64,000 nucleotides of DNA from Streptomyces pilosus (lineage in GTDB: Bacteria > Actinomycetota > Actinomycetes > Streptomycetales > Streptomycetaceae), in the NCBI RefSeq assembly GCF_014649835.1, contig NZ_BMTU01000006.1, positions 402,536 to 466,535 on the forward strand. Reading direction: 5' to 3'. This document shows, piece after piece, positions 48,872-59,590 of this stretch. The notes beneath the pieces are model-generated. The model made no database searches. It was not told the DNA's origin and saw only the letters and a program-made list of their open reading frames with translations. The position numbers were made by a program, and so were the translations under genes. Positions within the stretch are counted from its first letter, which is position 1. Every line of letters starts with the position of its first letter.

Positions 48872-49965
48872 GGCGCGTGCCGGAGAAGCCCGAGAAGACG
48901 CCCGGTACCCCGTCCGGGCCCACCGCCGAAGGGCTCGACGCGCACCTCGTCGTGGACCGCGGTGCGTTCCGCCTGGACATCGCCCTGACCGCCGCCCCCG
49001 GTGACGTCGTCGCCCTGCTGGGGCCGAACGGCGCGGGCAAGACCACCGCCCTGCGCGCCCTGGCGGGGCTCACCCCCCTCACCGCCGGCCGGCTGCGGCT
49101 GGACGGCACGGACCTGCACCGGACACCGCCCGCATCGCGCCCGGTGGGCGTCGTCTTCCAGGACTATCTGCTCTTCCCGCACCTCACGGCCCTCGACAAC
49201 GTCGCCTTCGGACCCCGCTGCCGGGGCGCCGGCAAGGCGGCGGCCCGGGCCCTGGCCGCCGAGTGGCTGGAGCGGATGGGACTCGCCGAGCACGCCGGCA
49301 CCAGACCCCGGCACCTTTCCGGCGGCCAGGCCCAGCGGGTGGCCCTCGCGCGCGCCCTGGCCACCCACCCCCGGCTGCTGCTCCTGGACGAACCGCTCGC
49401 CGCCCTGGACGCCCGCACCCGGCTGGAGGTGCGGGCACAGCTGCGCCGTCATCTGGACGCGTTCGAGGCCGTCGCGGTCCTGGTCACGCACGACCCGCTG
49501 GACGCCATGGTGCTCGCCGACCGTCTGGTGGTCGTGGAGCACGGGCTCGTCGTGCAGGAGGGCACGCCCGCCGACATCGCCCGCCACCCGCGCACCGACT
49601 ACATCGCCCGGCTCGTCGGCCTCAACCTGTACCGGGGGCGGGCCGAGGGCCATACCGTGCGGCTCGACGCCGGCCCCGCCGTCAGCACCACGGAGCACCT
49701 GAGCGGACCCGCGTTCGTGGCGTTCCCGCCCGGCGCGGTCACCCTGTACCGGGACCGGCCCACCGGGTCCAGCGCCCGCAACGTCTGGCAGTGCGCGGTC
49801 GCCGGCCTGGAGACCCACGGGGACCAGATCCGCGCCGAACTGGCCGGCGAGCTGCCCCTGGCCGCCGACCTCACCACGGTCGCCGCCGCCGAGCTCGACC
49901 TCCGTCCGGGCGCGCCGGTGTGGGCCGCGGTCAAGGCGGCGCAGACACACGCCTACCCGGCCTAG
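48868..49965 (+). CDS. modC: Molybdate ABC transporter ATPase
   Basis: A 365-residue ATP-binding subunit. Walker A is GPNGAGKT (about 51-58), Q-loop VVFQDYLLFP, signature LSGGQAQRVALARAL, Walker B LLLLDEPLAALDA and switch His VTHDP. A C-terminal TOBE-type domain (about 270-365: RNVWQCAVAGLETHGDQIRAELAGELPLAADLTTVAAAELDLRPGAPVWAAVKAAQTH) would bind molybdate and regulate the pump. The GTG start overlaps the modB stop. Confidence 0.95.
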   Translation: MRRVPEKPEKTPGTPSGPTAEGLDAHLVVDRGAFRLDIALTAAPGDVVALLGPNGAGKTTALRALAGLTPLTAGRLRLDGTDLHRTPPASRPVGVVFQDYLLFPHLTALDNVAFGPRCRGAGKAAARALAAEWLERMGLAEHAGTRPRHLSGGQAQRVALARALATHPRLLLLDEPLAALDARTRLEVRAQLRRHLDAFEAVAVLVTHDPLDAMVLADRLVVVEHGLVVQEGTPADIARHPRTDYIARLVGLNLYRGRAEGHTVRLDAGPAVSTTEHLSGPAFVAFPPGAVTLYRDRPTGSSARNVWQCAVAGLETHGDQIRAELAGELPLAADLTTVAAAELDLRPGAPVWAAVKAAQTHAYPA

Positions 49966-49976
49966 CCGCCCACGGC

Positions 49977-50012
49977 GCAGGGCCCCGCTCCGGTGCCGGA
50001 GCGGGGCCCTGC
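49977..50012. terminator. Bidirectional terminator between modC and gcvP
   Basis: Perfect 16-bp stem (49977-49992 with 49997-50012) around a GTGC loop, lying 12 bases after modC and 15 bases before the gcvP stop. Three short GTCCTGC-type direct repeats follow. Confidence 0.85.
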
Positions 50013-50027
50013 GTCCTGCGTCCTGCG

Positions 50028-52913
<2,886 letters not shown>

Positions 52914-52991
52914 TGAGGAGGCCTCCTGGTCCGACGACCTTCGAGGGGCACCACGGCGCAGGTGCCCGGACGGCCTCCCCCTCTGTCATCT

Positions 52992-53174
52992 CAACCTGAG
53001 AGCTTCACCGGAACGCCCGAGGGCGGTCCGGCTTTCACCGTCGGTGAGAGCGGAAGCCGTCGACACCCGCCCTGCTTTCCAGAGTGACCTCGTCCGTGCG
53101 GTACGTGTGCCTGAGAGATTCCGGGGAGGATTTGCTCCTTCGGCGCCTCCGGTGATGTCCGGAGGACTCTCCCG
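52992..53174 (-). promoter_or_regulatory. Tandem glycine riboswitch
   Basis: Read on the minus strand from 53174. Aptamer 1 starts GGGAGAGTCCTCCGG and continues with GCGCCGAAGGAGCAAATCC and AATCTCTCAGGCAC. Aptamer 2 repeats the pattern with a longer P3 arm (GGTGAAAGCCGGACC...) and ends AGCTCTCAGG. The GCCGAAGGAGCAA core, the CTCTCAGGC closing segment and the position before gcvP are diagnostic. Two aptamers in series are typical of this class. No clear terminator hairpin lies between the aptamers and the start codon, so control may be translational or antitermination-like. Confidence 0.93.
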
Positions 53175-53297
53175 CACGGGGTCAGCAGCCGATTGCCAGC
53201 GTACCAGCGAGCACGGCGCCGGGGCTTCGAGTGGCCGCTCCGCCCGATGTGCCGTTTTGTGGTGCTTACGGATGAGTGTGCGACCAGTGGAGGGCCC

Positions 53298-53672
53298 GTG
53301 CAGACCGACATCGATCCGCGCCACCTGATCGGCCGCAAGGCGTTCGACCTCAACGGAACCCGCATAGGCACCATCGACGAGGTGTATCTCGACGACGCCA
53401 CCGGCGTACCGGAGTGGGCGGCCATACGCACCGGCCTGTTCAGCAGGGACGCCTTCGTCCCCCTGGAGCCCAGCGAACTGATCGACGGGGCCCTCCACGT
53501 CCCGTTCGACCGGGCCCTGATCAAGGACGCGCCCGACTTCGGCGTGGGCCGTCACCTCTCCCCCGAGCAGGAACTGCAGCTCTACCACCACTACGGTCTG
53601 GACATCGCCGCGCCTCCTCCCGTGCGGGACCGCGACTTCGGCAAGCTGGCGGGCAGGGACAAGCAGCTCTGA
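53298..53672 (+). CDS. PRC-barrel domain protein
   Basis: A 124-residue protein with a PRC-barrel: LIGRKAFDLNGTRIGTIDEVYLDDATGVPEWAAIRTGLFSRDAFVPLEPSELIDGALHVPFDRALIKDAPDF. Such domains occur in RimM and photosynthetic reaction-centre proteins. Actinobacterial single-domain members are stress-linked in some species; a general cytoplasmic adaptor role is assumed. The GTG 53298 follows GGAGGGCCC. It is divergent from the gcvP riboswitch promoter and convergent with dinB, ten bases apart. Confidence 0.85.
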   Translation: MQTDIDPRHLIGRKAFDLNGTRIGTIDEVYLDDATGVPEWAAIRTGLFSRDAFVPLEPSELIDGALHVPFDRALIKDAPDFGVGRHLSPEQELQLYHHYGLDIAAPPPVRDRDFGKLAGRDKQL

Positions 53673-53682
53673 CCATCCGCGC

Positions 53683-55098
53683 TCACGGACTCCCCGCCGC
53701 CGTCCCTCCCCCGCTTGCCGCCCGCTCGTCCTCCCCCGGTCCTCGTGCCACCAGCGGCAGCGGGTCCGCCGGTTCCAGGGCCGGGTCGTCGGTGCGGAAG
53801 GTCTTCACCCGGCCCGGCGGGGAGTCGGGGGTCTCGAACCGCACGGTGACCCGGCCGAGACCGCTGCCCTGCACCCAGCCGTGCCCGTACGCCGCGTGCC
53901 GCACGTCGTGGCCGGCGGGCCAGATCCGCTCCGCGGGGGCCGGGCCGTCCGCGGCGGGCGCGGCCGCGGGCTCCTCCCGGGCGGATTCCTCCCCCGCCCC
54001 GCCGGCCGCCTGCGCGAACAGGTCCTCCTGGGTGTAGTCGGCCAGTCCGCTGACGCCCACCCCGAGCAGCCGCACCCCGCCCGTGGTGTCGACCGACTCC
54101 AGCAGCCGCCCCGCGGCCTCCCGCACCACCGCGGGATCGTCCGTGGGCCCGCGCAGCGTCTCGGACCGGGTGAGGGTGGAGAAGTCGTACCGCCGCACCT
54201 TGAGCACGATGGTCCGCCCCGACAGGCCCGCCCCGCGCAGTCTGCTCACACACCGGTCGGCGAGCCGGCGCACCTCCGTACCGACCCGCACCCGGTCGTG
54301 GATGTCCACGTCGTACGTGTCCTCCACGGACACGGACTTGGTCTCCCGCTCGGCCACCACCGGCCGTTCGTCCCGCGCCAGGGCCATGGCGAACAGCGCG
54401 TGCCCGTGCGCCTTGCCCAGCAGCCGCACGAGTTCGTCCTCCCCCGCTTCGGCGAGCTCGCCGACGGTGTGGATGCCGGCCCGGCGCAGGTGGTCGCCGG
54501 TGGCGGGGCCCACGCCGGGCAGGGTGCGGACGGACAGCGGTTCCAGCAGGGCGCGCTCGGTACCCGGCTCGATCACCACCAGCCCGTCCGGCTTGGCCTG
54601 CTCCGACGCGATCTTCGCGAGCATCTTGGAGGCGGCGAGCCCCACCGACCCGGTGAGCCCCGTGACCTCCCGGATGTCGGCGCGCAGCGCCGCCCCCGCC
54701 AGGCGGGCCGACCGCTCGTCCCATGCGGTGCCGCCGGCCTCCAGGTCCACGAAGGCCTCGTCCAGACTGAGCGGCTCCACCAGGGGCGACAGGGCACGAA
54801 GCAGCCTCATCACCTGATCGCTGATCGACCGGTAGAGAGCGAACCTGGGCACCAGATAGGCGGCGTTCGGCGCCAGGCGCCGGGCCTGCGCCATGGGCAT
54901 CGCCGAGTGGACACCGAAGACCCGGGCCTCGTACGAGGCGGTGGCGACCACCCCGCGCGGGCCGAGTCCGCCCACGACGACGGCCTTCCCGCGCAGACTC
55001 GGCTTGGACGCCTGCTCCACCGAGGCGAAGAAGGCATCCATGTCGAGATGCAGGATCGTGGGCGCGGATCTCACCTGTCCGATGCTGCCCCACGCCAC
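53683..55098 (-). CDS. dinB: DNA polymerase IV (Y-family, DinB)
   Basis: A 471-residue translesion polymerase. LHLDMDAFFASVE (about 16-28) and PLSLDEAFVDLE supply the metal-binding acids, VGLAASKMLAKIASEQAKPDGL the palm signature, and LPGVGPATGDHLRRAGI the thumb HhH. The little-finger region follows. The C-terminal 110 residues add a non-polymerase segment (GHDVRHAAYGHGWVQGSGLGRVTVRFETPDSPPGRVKTFRTDDPALEP), an ATP-dependent-like beta domain seen in actinobacterial DinB2 proteins. No short beta-clamp QLxLF-like box is obvious. GTG 55098 follows GGAGGG; a downstream GTG at 55074 is possible. Confidence 0.93.
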   Translation of the reverse strand: MAWGSIGQVRSAPTILHLDMDAFFASVEQASKPSLRGKAVVVGGLGPRGVVATASYEARVFGVHSAMPMAQARRLAPNAAYLVPRFALYRSISDQVMRLLRALSPLVEPLSLDEAFVDLEAGGTAWDERSARLAGAALRADIREVTGLTGSVGLAASKMLAKIASEQAKPDGLVVIEPGTERALLEPLSVRTLPGVGPATGDHLRRAGIHTVGELAEAGEDELVRLLGKAHGHALFAMALARDERPVVAERETKSVSVEDTYDVDIHDRVRVGTEVRRLADRCVSRLRGAGLSGRTIVLKVRRYDFSTLTRSETLRGPTDDPAVVREAAGRLLESVDTTGGVRLLGVGVSGLADYTQEDLFAQAAGGAGEESAREEPAAAPAADGPAPAERIWPAGHDVRHAAYGHGWVQGSGLGRVTVRFETPDSPPGRVKTFRTDDPALEPADPLPLVARGPGEDERAASGGGTAAGSP

Positions 55099-55157
55099 TG
55101 ACAACGCCCTCCTCGGAGGGCCCGTGCGGCCCTCCACGGCGGGTTCGGAGAGCTTCC

Positions 55158-55838
55158 TCAGACGGCCTTGTTGCGGCGGCGCGCGAGCTCGTCCATCGGG
55201 TTGTGGCCGACCAGGGTCTCCCCGGTGTCGACGCGCTCCCCGTGCAGTTGCGACAGCGCGCTCTCGACGTCCCGCCACACCACGCCCACGGCGATGCCGA
55301 AGATTCCCTGGCCGCCCTGGAGGAGGGCGTGCACCTCGTCGGGCGAGGCGCACTCGTAGACGGTGGCACCGTCGCTCATCAGCGTCATGCGCTCGAGGTC
55401 ACTGAAACCGCTCTCGCGCAGATGCTGAACGGCGCTGCGGATGTTCTGCAGCGACACTCCCGTGTCGAGGAAGCGCTTGACGATCTTCAGTACGACGACG
55501 TCCCGGAAGCTGTACAGCCGCTGCGTCCCCGAGCCGTGGGCCGGTCGCACGCTCGGCTCGACCAGTCCGGTACGGGCCCAGTAGTCGAGCTGCCGGTAGG
55601 TGATGCCCGCGGCGGCGCAGGCCGTGGGCCCCCGGTAACCGACCTCCTCGGACGCCGCCGCCGATTCCCCGCCGCCCGGCAGAGGCGTCGGCCGCTGCGG
55701 GACCGACGCGCTCGCCCCGCCGTGCCCCGGGTGGCCCGTGCTCGGGCGGAGCCGGGAGCTCTGGGGAGGGTACGGCCCTCTCGCCCCGAAACCGTGTTCG
55801 GGGGCACCCCCAGCCGTACCGTCGCCGCTGCTTCTCAC
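55158..55838 (-). CDS. MerR-family regulator (Rv1830-like)
   Basis: A 226-residue MerR-type protein. A disordered Pro/Gly-rich N-terminus (about 65 residues) precedes the winged helix: GPTACAAAGITYRQLDYWARTGLVEPSVRPAHGSGTQRLYSFRDVVVLKIVKRFLDTGVSLQNIRSAVQHLRESGFSDLERMTLMSDGATVYECASPDEVHALLQGGQGIFGIAVG. It resembles the gene next to DUF151 in mycobacteria (Rv1830). No metal-binding Cys pair is seen. The GTG start at 55838 follows GGAGGTCGGC, a perfect ribosome-binding site. Confidence 0.9.
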   Translation of the reverse strand: MRSSGDGTAGGAPEHGFGARGPYPPQSSRLRPSTGHPGHGGASASVPQRPTPLPGGGESAAASEEVGYRGPTACAAAGITYRQLDYWARTGLVEPSVRPAHGSGTQRLYSFRDVVVLKIVKRFLDTGVSLQNIRSAVQHLRESGFSDLERMTLMSDGATVYECASPDEVHALLQGGQGIFGIAVGVVWRDVESALSQLHGERVDTGETLVGHNPMDELARRRNKAV

Positions 55839-56028
55839 GCCGACCTCCGTCCTTGACCTGCCTCCCCGACGGTAGGCAGTCACCAAGGGTGCGTCAACGA
55901 TCGCCACACTCGGCACGCCGAGTGATAATCACCCTAAGAGTGGTTTCCCGTGCCCCACCGCGGGGAAAGGCTAGCCGAATGGCTGCCGCCCGGGCCCCGG
56001 GCCCGGTCGCCGCGGCGGCTCCCGCCGC

Positions 56029-56502
56029 TCACTGGTTGCTGGTGCCGAAGTCCTCCGGCGAGATCTGGTCGAGGAACTCGCGGAACTTCTCCACCTCGTC
56101 CTCCTGCTCGTCCGGGATGGCGATCCCCGCGTCGTCGAGCACCGTGTCACTGCCGAAGATCGGCGTACCCGTGCGCAGCGCCAGCGCTATGGCGTCGGAC
56201 GGGCGGGCACTGACCTCGACCCCGCTGGCGAAGACCAGCTCCGCGTAGAACACACCTTCGCGCAGGTCGGTGATGCGTACCTCGCTGAGCTCCTGCCCGA
56301 CGGCTTCCAGCACGTCCTTGAACAGGTCGTGGGTCAGCGGACGTGCCGGTGCCATGCCCTGCTGGGCGAAGGCGATGGCCGTCGCCTCCCCCGGTCCGAT
56401 CCAGATGGGGAGGTAGCGGTCGCCGCCCACTTCACGCAACAGCACGATCGGTTGGTTGGAGGGCATCTCGACCCGGACACCTACGACATCGAGCTCGTTC
56501 AC
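56029..56502 (-). CDS. Bifunctional nuclease-family protein (DUF151)
   Basis: A 157-residue protein: MNELDVVGVRVEMPSNQPIVLLREVGGDRYLPIWIGPGEATAIAFAQQGMAPARPLTHDLFKDVLEAVGQELSEVRITDLREGVFYAELVF and SARPSDAIALALRTGTPIF. These motifs define DUF151, known from plants as bifunctional nucleases and in mycobacteria as Rv1829. The start is GTG 56502 after TAGGGT by six bases, probably leaderless. It sits between two MerR genes, as in other actinobacteria. Confidence 0.9.
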   Translation of the reverse strand: MNELDVVGVRVEMPSNQPIVLLREVGGDRYLPIWIGPGEATAIAFAQQGMAPARPLTHDLFKDVLEAVGQELSEVRITDLREGVFYAELVFASGVEVSARPSDAIALALRTGTPIFGSDTVLDDAGIAIPDEQEDEVEKFREFLDQISPEDFGTSNQ

Positions 56503-56585
56503 ACAGCAACCCTAGGCCGTGCCCGGGACGTTTGGGTAGTCGGGCAGGGATCAGGTGGCCGATCCGGGTTCCCGGACCCGCGCGA

Positions 56586-57326
56586 TCAGGGCAGCCGCAC
56601 CCCGAGCGCCGACTGCACCAGCGCCGCGTGCAGCTTCACCGCGAGCCCGGCCAGCTCCTTGGTGCGGGCCTCGGCGTGCGCCCTGGTCTGCGGGTTGCGG
56701 TGGCGCCGCAAGGGGGCGACGACCTGGTCCACCAGGCCGGCCTCCCGGTCGGCGGCGGCCTTCATCACCCGGAGGTGACGTGGCTCGATCCCGAACCGCC
56801 CCAGCTCGGCGATGAGCCCGGCGACGGTGACCGCCTCGGCGTCGTACACCCCGTCCTCCACGGGGACGAGCAGTCCGTAGGACTCCCACTCGGCCAGGTC
56901 GGCCTCCCCCACACCGGCGGCGGCGAGCAACTGGCGGCGCCCGATGCGGGCCGGCGCGGGCCCGTCGGCGGCCTGCTCGGGAGCGGCCTCACCGTCACCC
57001 GGGCGGCTCAGAGCGGGCAGGTGCACGGCTTCGCCGCGCTCCAGGGCCGCGAGGTGCTCCCGGATCACCCTGAGCGGCAGATAGTGGTCCCGCTGCATCC
57101 GCAGCACATGGCCGAGGCGCTCGACGTCCCCGGTGCTGAACTTGCGGTACCCCGAGGCCGTCCGCTGCGGCTCGATCAGCCCTTCCGACTCCAGGAAGCG
57201 GATCTTGGAGATGGTGACCTCGGGGAACTCCTCGCGCAGCACGGCCAGCACCGCCCCGATGCTCATCAGCCCGGTGCCCGCGGCGGCGGCGCCGTGACCG
57301 GCACCGCCGCTCGGTGTCTGAAGCAT
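56586..57326 (-). CDS. MerR-family regulator (FtsR/Rv1828-like)
   Basis: A 246-residue protein with an N-terminal winged helix (LMSIGAVLAVLREEFPEVTISKIRFLESEGLIEPQRTASGYRKFSTGDVERLGHVLRMQRDHYLPLRVIREHL, about 20-91) and a long C-terminal coiled part with a second WESYGLL segment. It matches the protein encoded next to garA in mycobacteria (Rv1828) and FtsR of Corynebacterium, an activator of ftsZ; that link rests on gene order and similarity only. ATG 57326 lies eight bases after GGGAAGG. Confidence 0.9.
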   Translation of the reverse strand: MLQTPSGGAGHGAAAAGTGLMSIGAVLAVLREEFPEVTISKIRFLESEGLIEPQRTASGYRKFSTGDVERLGHVLRMQRDHYLPLRVIREHLAALERGEAVHLPALSRPGDGEAAPEQAADGPAPARIGRRQLLAAAGVGEADLAEWESYGLLVPVEDGVYDAEAVTVAGLIAELGRFGIEPRHLRVMKAAADREAGLVDQVVAPLRRHRNPQTRAHAEARTKELAGLAVKLHAALVQSALGVRLP

Positions 57327-57364
57327 GGACCTTCCCTGGGGTCCCCCGGCCGCGACCGGGGCCG

Positions 57365-58168
57365 TCAATAGCCCCGCTGGTTCGCGTAGAAGACCAGCCG
57401 GTACTTGCCGATCTGCACCTCGTCGCCGTTGGACACGGCGACCTGGTCGATCCGCTCACGGTTGACGTAGGTGCCGTTCAGGCTGCCGACGTCGGCCACC
57501 GTGAACGAACCGTCGGGGCTGCGGCGGAACTCCACGTGCCGGCGGGAGACCGTCACGTCGTCCAGGAAGATGTCGCTCTGCGGGTGACGCCCGGCCGTGG
57601 TCAGGTCGCCGTCCAGCAGGAAGCGACTGCCCGAGTTCGGCCCGCGGCGGACGACCAGGAGCGCGGACCCCATCGGCAGCGCGTCGACGGCCGCCTGCGC
57701 CTCCGGGGAGAGCGTGGGCATCTGCGTCTGGCCGGTTGCCTCGGCGTCGTAGGCCTCGAGACCGGAGATCGAGATCGTGGACGTCGTCTCCGAGGGGCGC
57801 TCCGGTGCGACGCCGGGCCTCAGCGGCGCGCCGCAGTTCGAGCAGAAGCGGCTGTTCTCCGCGTTGCGGTTGCCGCACCTCGTACACACCAGGGCCGACA
57901 TGGACGGATCCTCCTGCCGCGGCTGCCCACCTGGGGCCGGGGACGCGTACGGGTCCGAGTACCCACCACCCGCACCTGACGTCGACGGCTGTCCAAAACC
58001 TATGCCGCCCGACTGGGCGGGGTCAACGGACGGCGCGCCCTGACCCACCTGGTCCCGGAACAGCGGACGCTGACCTTCCGCGTCAGGCTGTGCGCGGTGA
58101 CGAGCAGTCGCGTTGCCGCTGTCCTCTCGCCGCGCGCTCTTGCCGAACAACTTCGCAAACAACTTCAC
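57365..58168 (-). CDS. GarA/OdhI-type FHA protein with zinc-ribbon and N-terminal extension
   Basis: A 267-residue protein. After an N-terminal KLFAKLFGK amphipathic segment and a disordered linker come a zinc ribbon (Cys95, 98, 109, 112), the ETTSTI motif (127-132) and a C-terminal FHA domain (GRHPQSDIFLDDVTVSRRHVEF, about 193-214; SLNGTYVN, 229-236) that binds phosphothreonine. The Arg, Ser and Asn residues of the FHA pocket are present. In GarA and OdhI, ETTS is phosphorylated by Ser/Thr kinases, which switches off binding to 2-oxoglutarate dehydrogenase. GTG 58168 is chosen for the extended start. An internal ATG at 57901, after a strong AGGAGG, would give a GarA-sized 178-residue form. 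Confidence 0.9.
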   Translation of the reverse strand: MKLFAKLFGKSARREDSGNATARHRAQPDAEGQRPLFRDQVGQGAPSVDPAQSGGIGFGQPSTSGAGGGYSDPYASPAPGGQPRQEDPSMSALVCTRCGNRNAENSRFCSNCGAPLRPGVAPERPSETTSTISISGLEAYDAEATGQTQMPTLSPEAQAAVDALPMGSALLVVRRGPNSGSRFLLDGDLTTAGRHPQSDIFLDDVTVSRRHVEFRRSPDGSFTVADVGSLNGTYVNRERIDQVAVSNGDEVQIGKYRLVFYANQRGY

Positions 58169-58358
58169 GGGCGATTCCCCTTGACCGAAACAGACCCGCC
58201 CGTGGGGCAGGACGAACCCTGACTGAACACATTGACCGACCCGGACATCTTCACAACGTCCGCCTCCGCCAGACAGTTTCCACCACGCACCACCCATTCG
58301 GTGCGCCGACCCCCCGCAACCTCATGCCCTCGCCGGAAGCCCCCCATGCACCCCCGGT

Positions 58359-59261
58359 TCACCGGGAGGACGACCGAGCGTAGTCAGGCCGCTCCGCCGC
58401 CCGCAAGGCATCCACAACGATCTTGGTGGACCGCTCCACGGTAACGGTGGCCTGTTCCTTCTCGAGAGTCTGCACCACGCCTCCGGGGATGTTGAGCGCC
58501 GGCTCGAGGTCCTGCGCCTTGCCGATGACCTTGAAACGATAGGGCGCGGTGATCTTGTTCCCGTCCACGGCGACACCGTTGCCGGAATCCGTCAGATAGG
58601 TGCTCGCGACCACGCGCACACCGTTCACCTGGATCGCCTCGGCACCGGCCGCGCGCAGCTCCTGGACGGCGTCGAGCAGCATGTCCGCCTCGACCATGCC
58701 CTTGGTGTCCTCGATGGTCATGGTGATCCCGGGTCCCTGCGCGGCGACGGTGCCGGCCAGGACGCCGAGCTGCCTCTCCTTCTCGATGGTCTGCCTGCGG
58801 GCCTCCTCGGCCTGGTCGGAGCTGTTCTCCAGCTCGTCGCGCTGCTTCTCGAGGCCCTGCTTCTCGTCTTCTAGACGTTCCGTGCGGTTGTCGAGTTCAT
58901 CGAGGATGCGGACGAGATCCTCCTGGCGTGCCCCGCGCAGCGCGCTGTCGCTGTCGCTGTTGGAGGCCACCTGGACGGCCAGGCCGAAGCCGAGCCCGAA
59001 CAGCAGCAGGGCGACGATGAGCTGGGCCCGCGTGAGACGCGGCGGCCACAGCCCCTGCAGCAGCCGCTGCCGTCCGGTCGGCCCGGACCGGTCCGGTTCC
59101 CGCTGGGGGTTCTCCTGGGCGGGCGCGGGCGTGCTCGCGGGCACCTCGGCGGGCAGTTCCCTGCGCAGGCCGGTCGCGGGCGGGGCCTCGGGGGCGGTCC
59201 TGGGCGGCGACACCGCCGGGCGCGTGGTCCTGTCCTGCTCGTGTTCGTTCATCGGCGTCAC
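58359..59261 (-). CDS. DUF881 membrane protein
   Basis: A 300-residue protein. A disordered Pro-rich cytoplasmic region is followed by one transmembrane helix (LIVALLLFGLGFGLAVQVA, about 80-99), a coiled coil (LVRILDELDNRTERLEDEKQGLEKQRDELENSSDQAEEARRQTIEKE, about 116-163) and the DUF881 core (GPGITMTIEDTKGMVEADMLLDAVQELRAAGAEAIQVNGVRVVASTYLT). Function unknown; its homologue in mycobacteria is Rv1825. The GTG start at 59261 overlaps the preceding stop as GTGA, so it is coupled; ATG 59252 is an alternative. Confidence 0.9.
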   Translation of the reverse strand: MTPMNEHEQDRTTRPAVSPPRTAPEAPPATGLRRELPAEVPASTPAPAQENPQREPDRSGPTGRQRLLQGLWPPRLTRAQLIVALLLFGLGFGLAVQVASNSDSDSALRGARQEDLVRILDELDNRTERLEDEKQGLEKQRDELENSSDQAEEARRQTIEKERQLGVLAGTVAAQGPGITMTIEDTKGMVEADMLLDAVQELRAAGAEAIQVNGVRVVASTYLTDSGNGVAVDGNKITAPYRFKVIGKAQDLEPALNIPGGVVQTLEKEQATVTVERSTKIVVDALRAAERPDYARSSSR

Positions 59262-59590
59262 GCCCGGAAGACGTGCCGGCGGATCGCCGCGGCGTTGGAG
59301 AAGATGCGGATGCCGAGGACGACCACGACGCCGGTGGACAGCTGGGCTCCGACGCCGAGCTTGTCGCCGAGGAACACGATCAGCGCGGCGACGACGACGT
59401 TCGACAGGAACGAGACCACGAAGACCTTGTCGTCGAAGATGCCGTCGAGCATGGCCCGCAGCCCTCCGAACACGGCGTCGAGCGCCGCGACGACGGCGAT
59501 CGGCAGGTAAGGCTCGACAACCGCCGGGACCTCGGGCCGGACCAACAGTCCGGCCACGACTCCCACGACGAGGCCCAGTACGGCGATCAC
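59258..59590 (-). CDS. sbp: Small basic protein, DUF1290 membrane protein
   Basis: A 110-residue protein with three hydrophobic segments (VIAVLGLVVGVVAGLLV, LPIAVVAALDAVFGGLRAML, VVAALIVFLGDKLGVGAQLSTGVVVVLGIRIFSNAAAIRRHVF). It matches the Bacillus Sbp/DUF1290 family. It lies between two DUF881 genes with GTGA overlaps on both sides, so the three are a translationally coupled unit, suggesting a membrane complex. Function unknown. Confidence 0.9.
   Translation of the reverse strand: MIAVLGLVVGVVAGLLVRPEVPAVVEPYLPIAVVAALDAVFGGLRAMLDGIFDDKVFVVSFLSNVVVAALIVFLGDKLGVGAQLSTGVVVVLGIRIFSNAAAIRRHVFRA

Noticed and set aside
58169..58358. A gcvH gene expected here from mycobacterial gene order
   Set aside because: 190 bases is too short for GcvH and no lipoyl-lysine motif is found on either strand.
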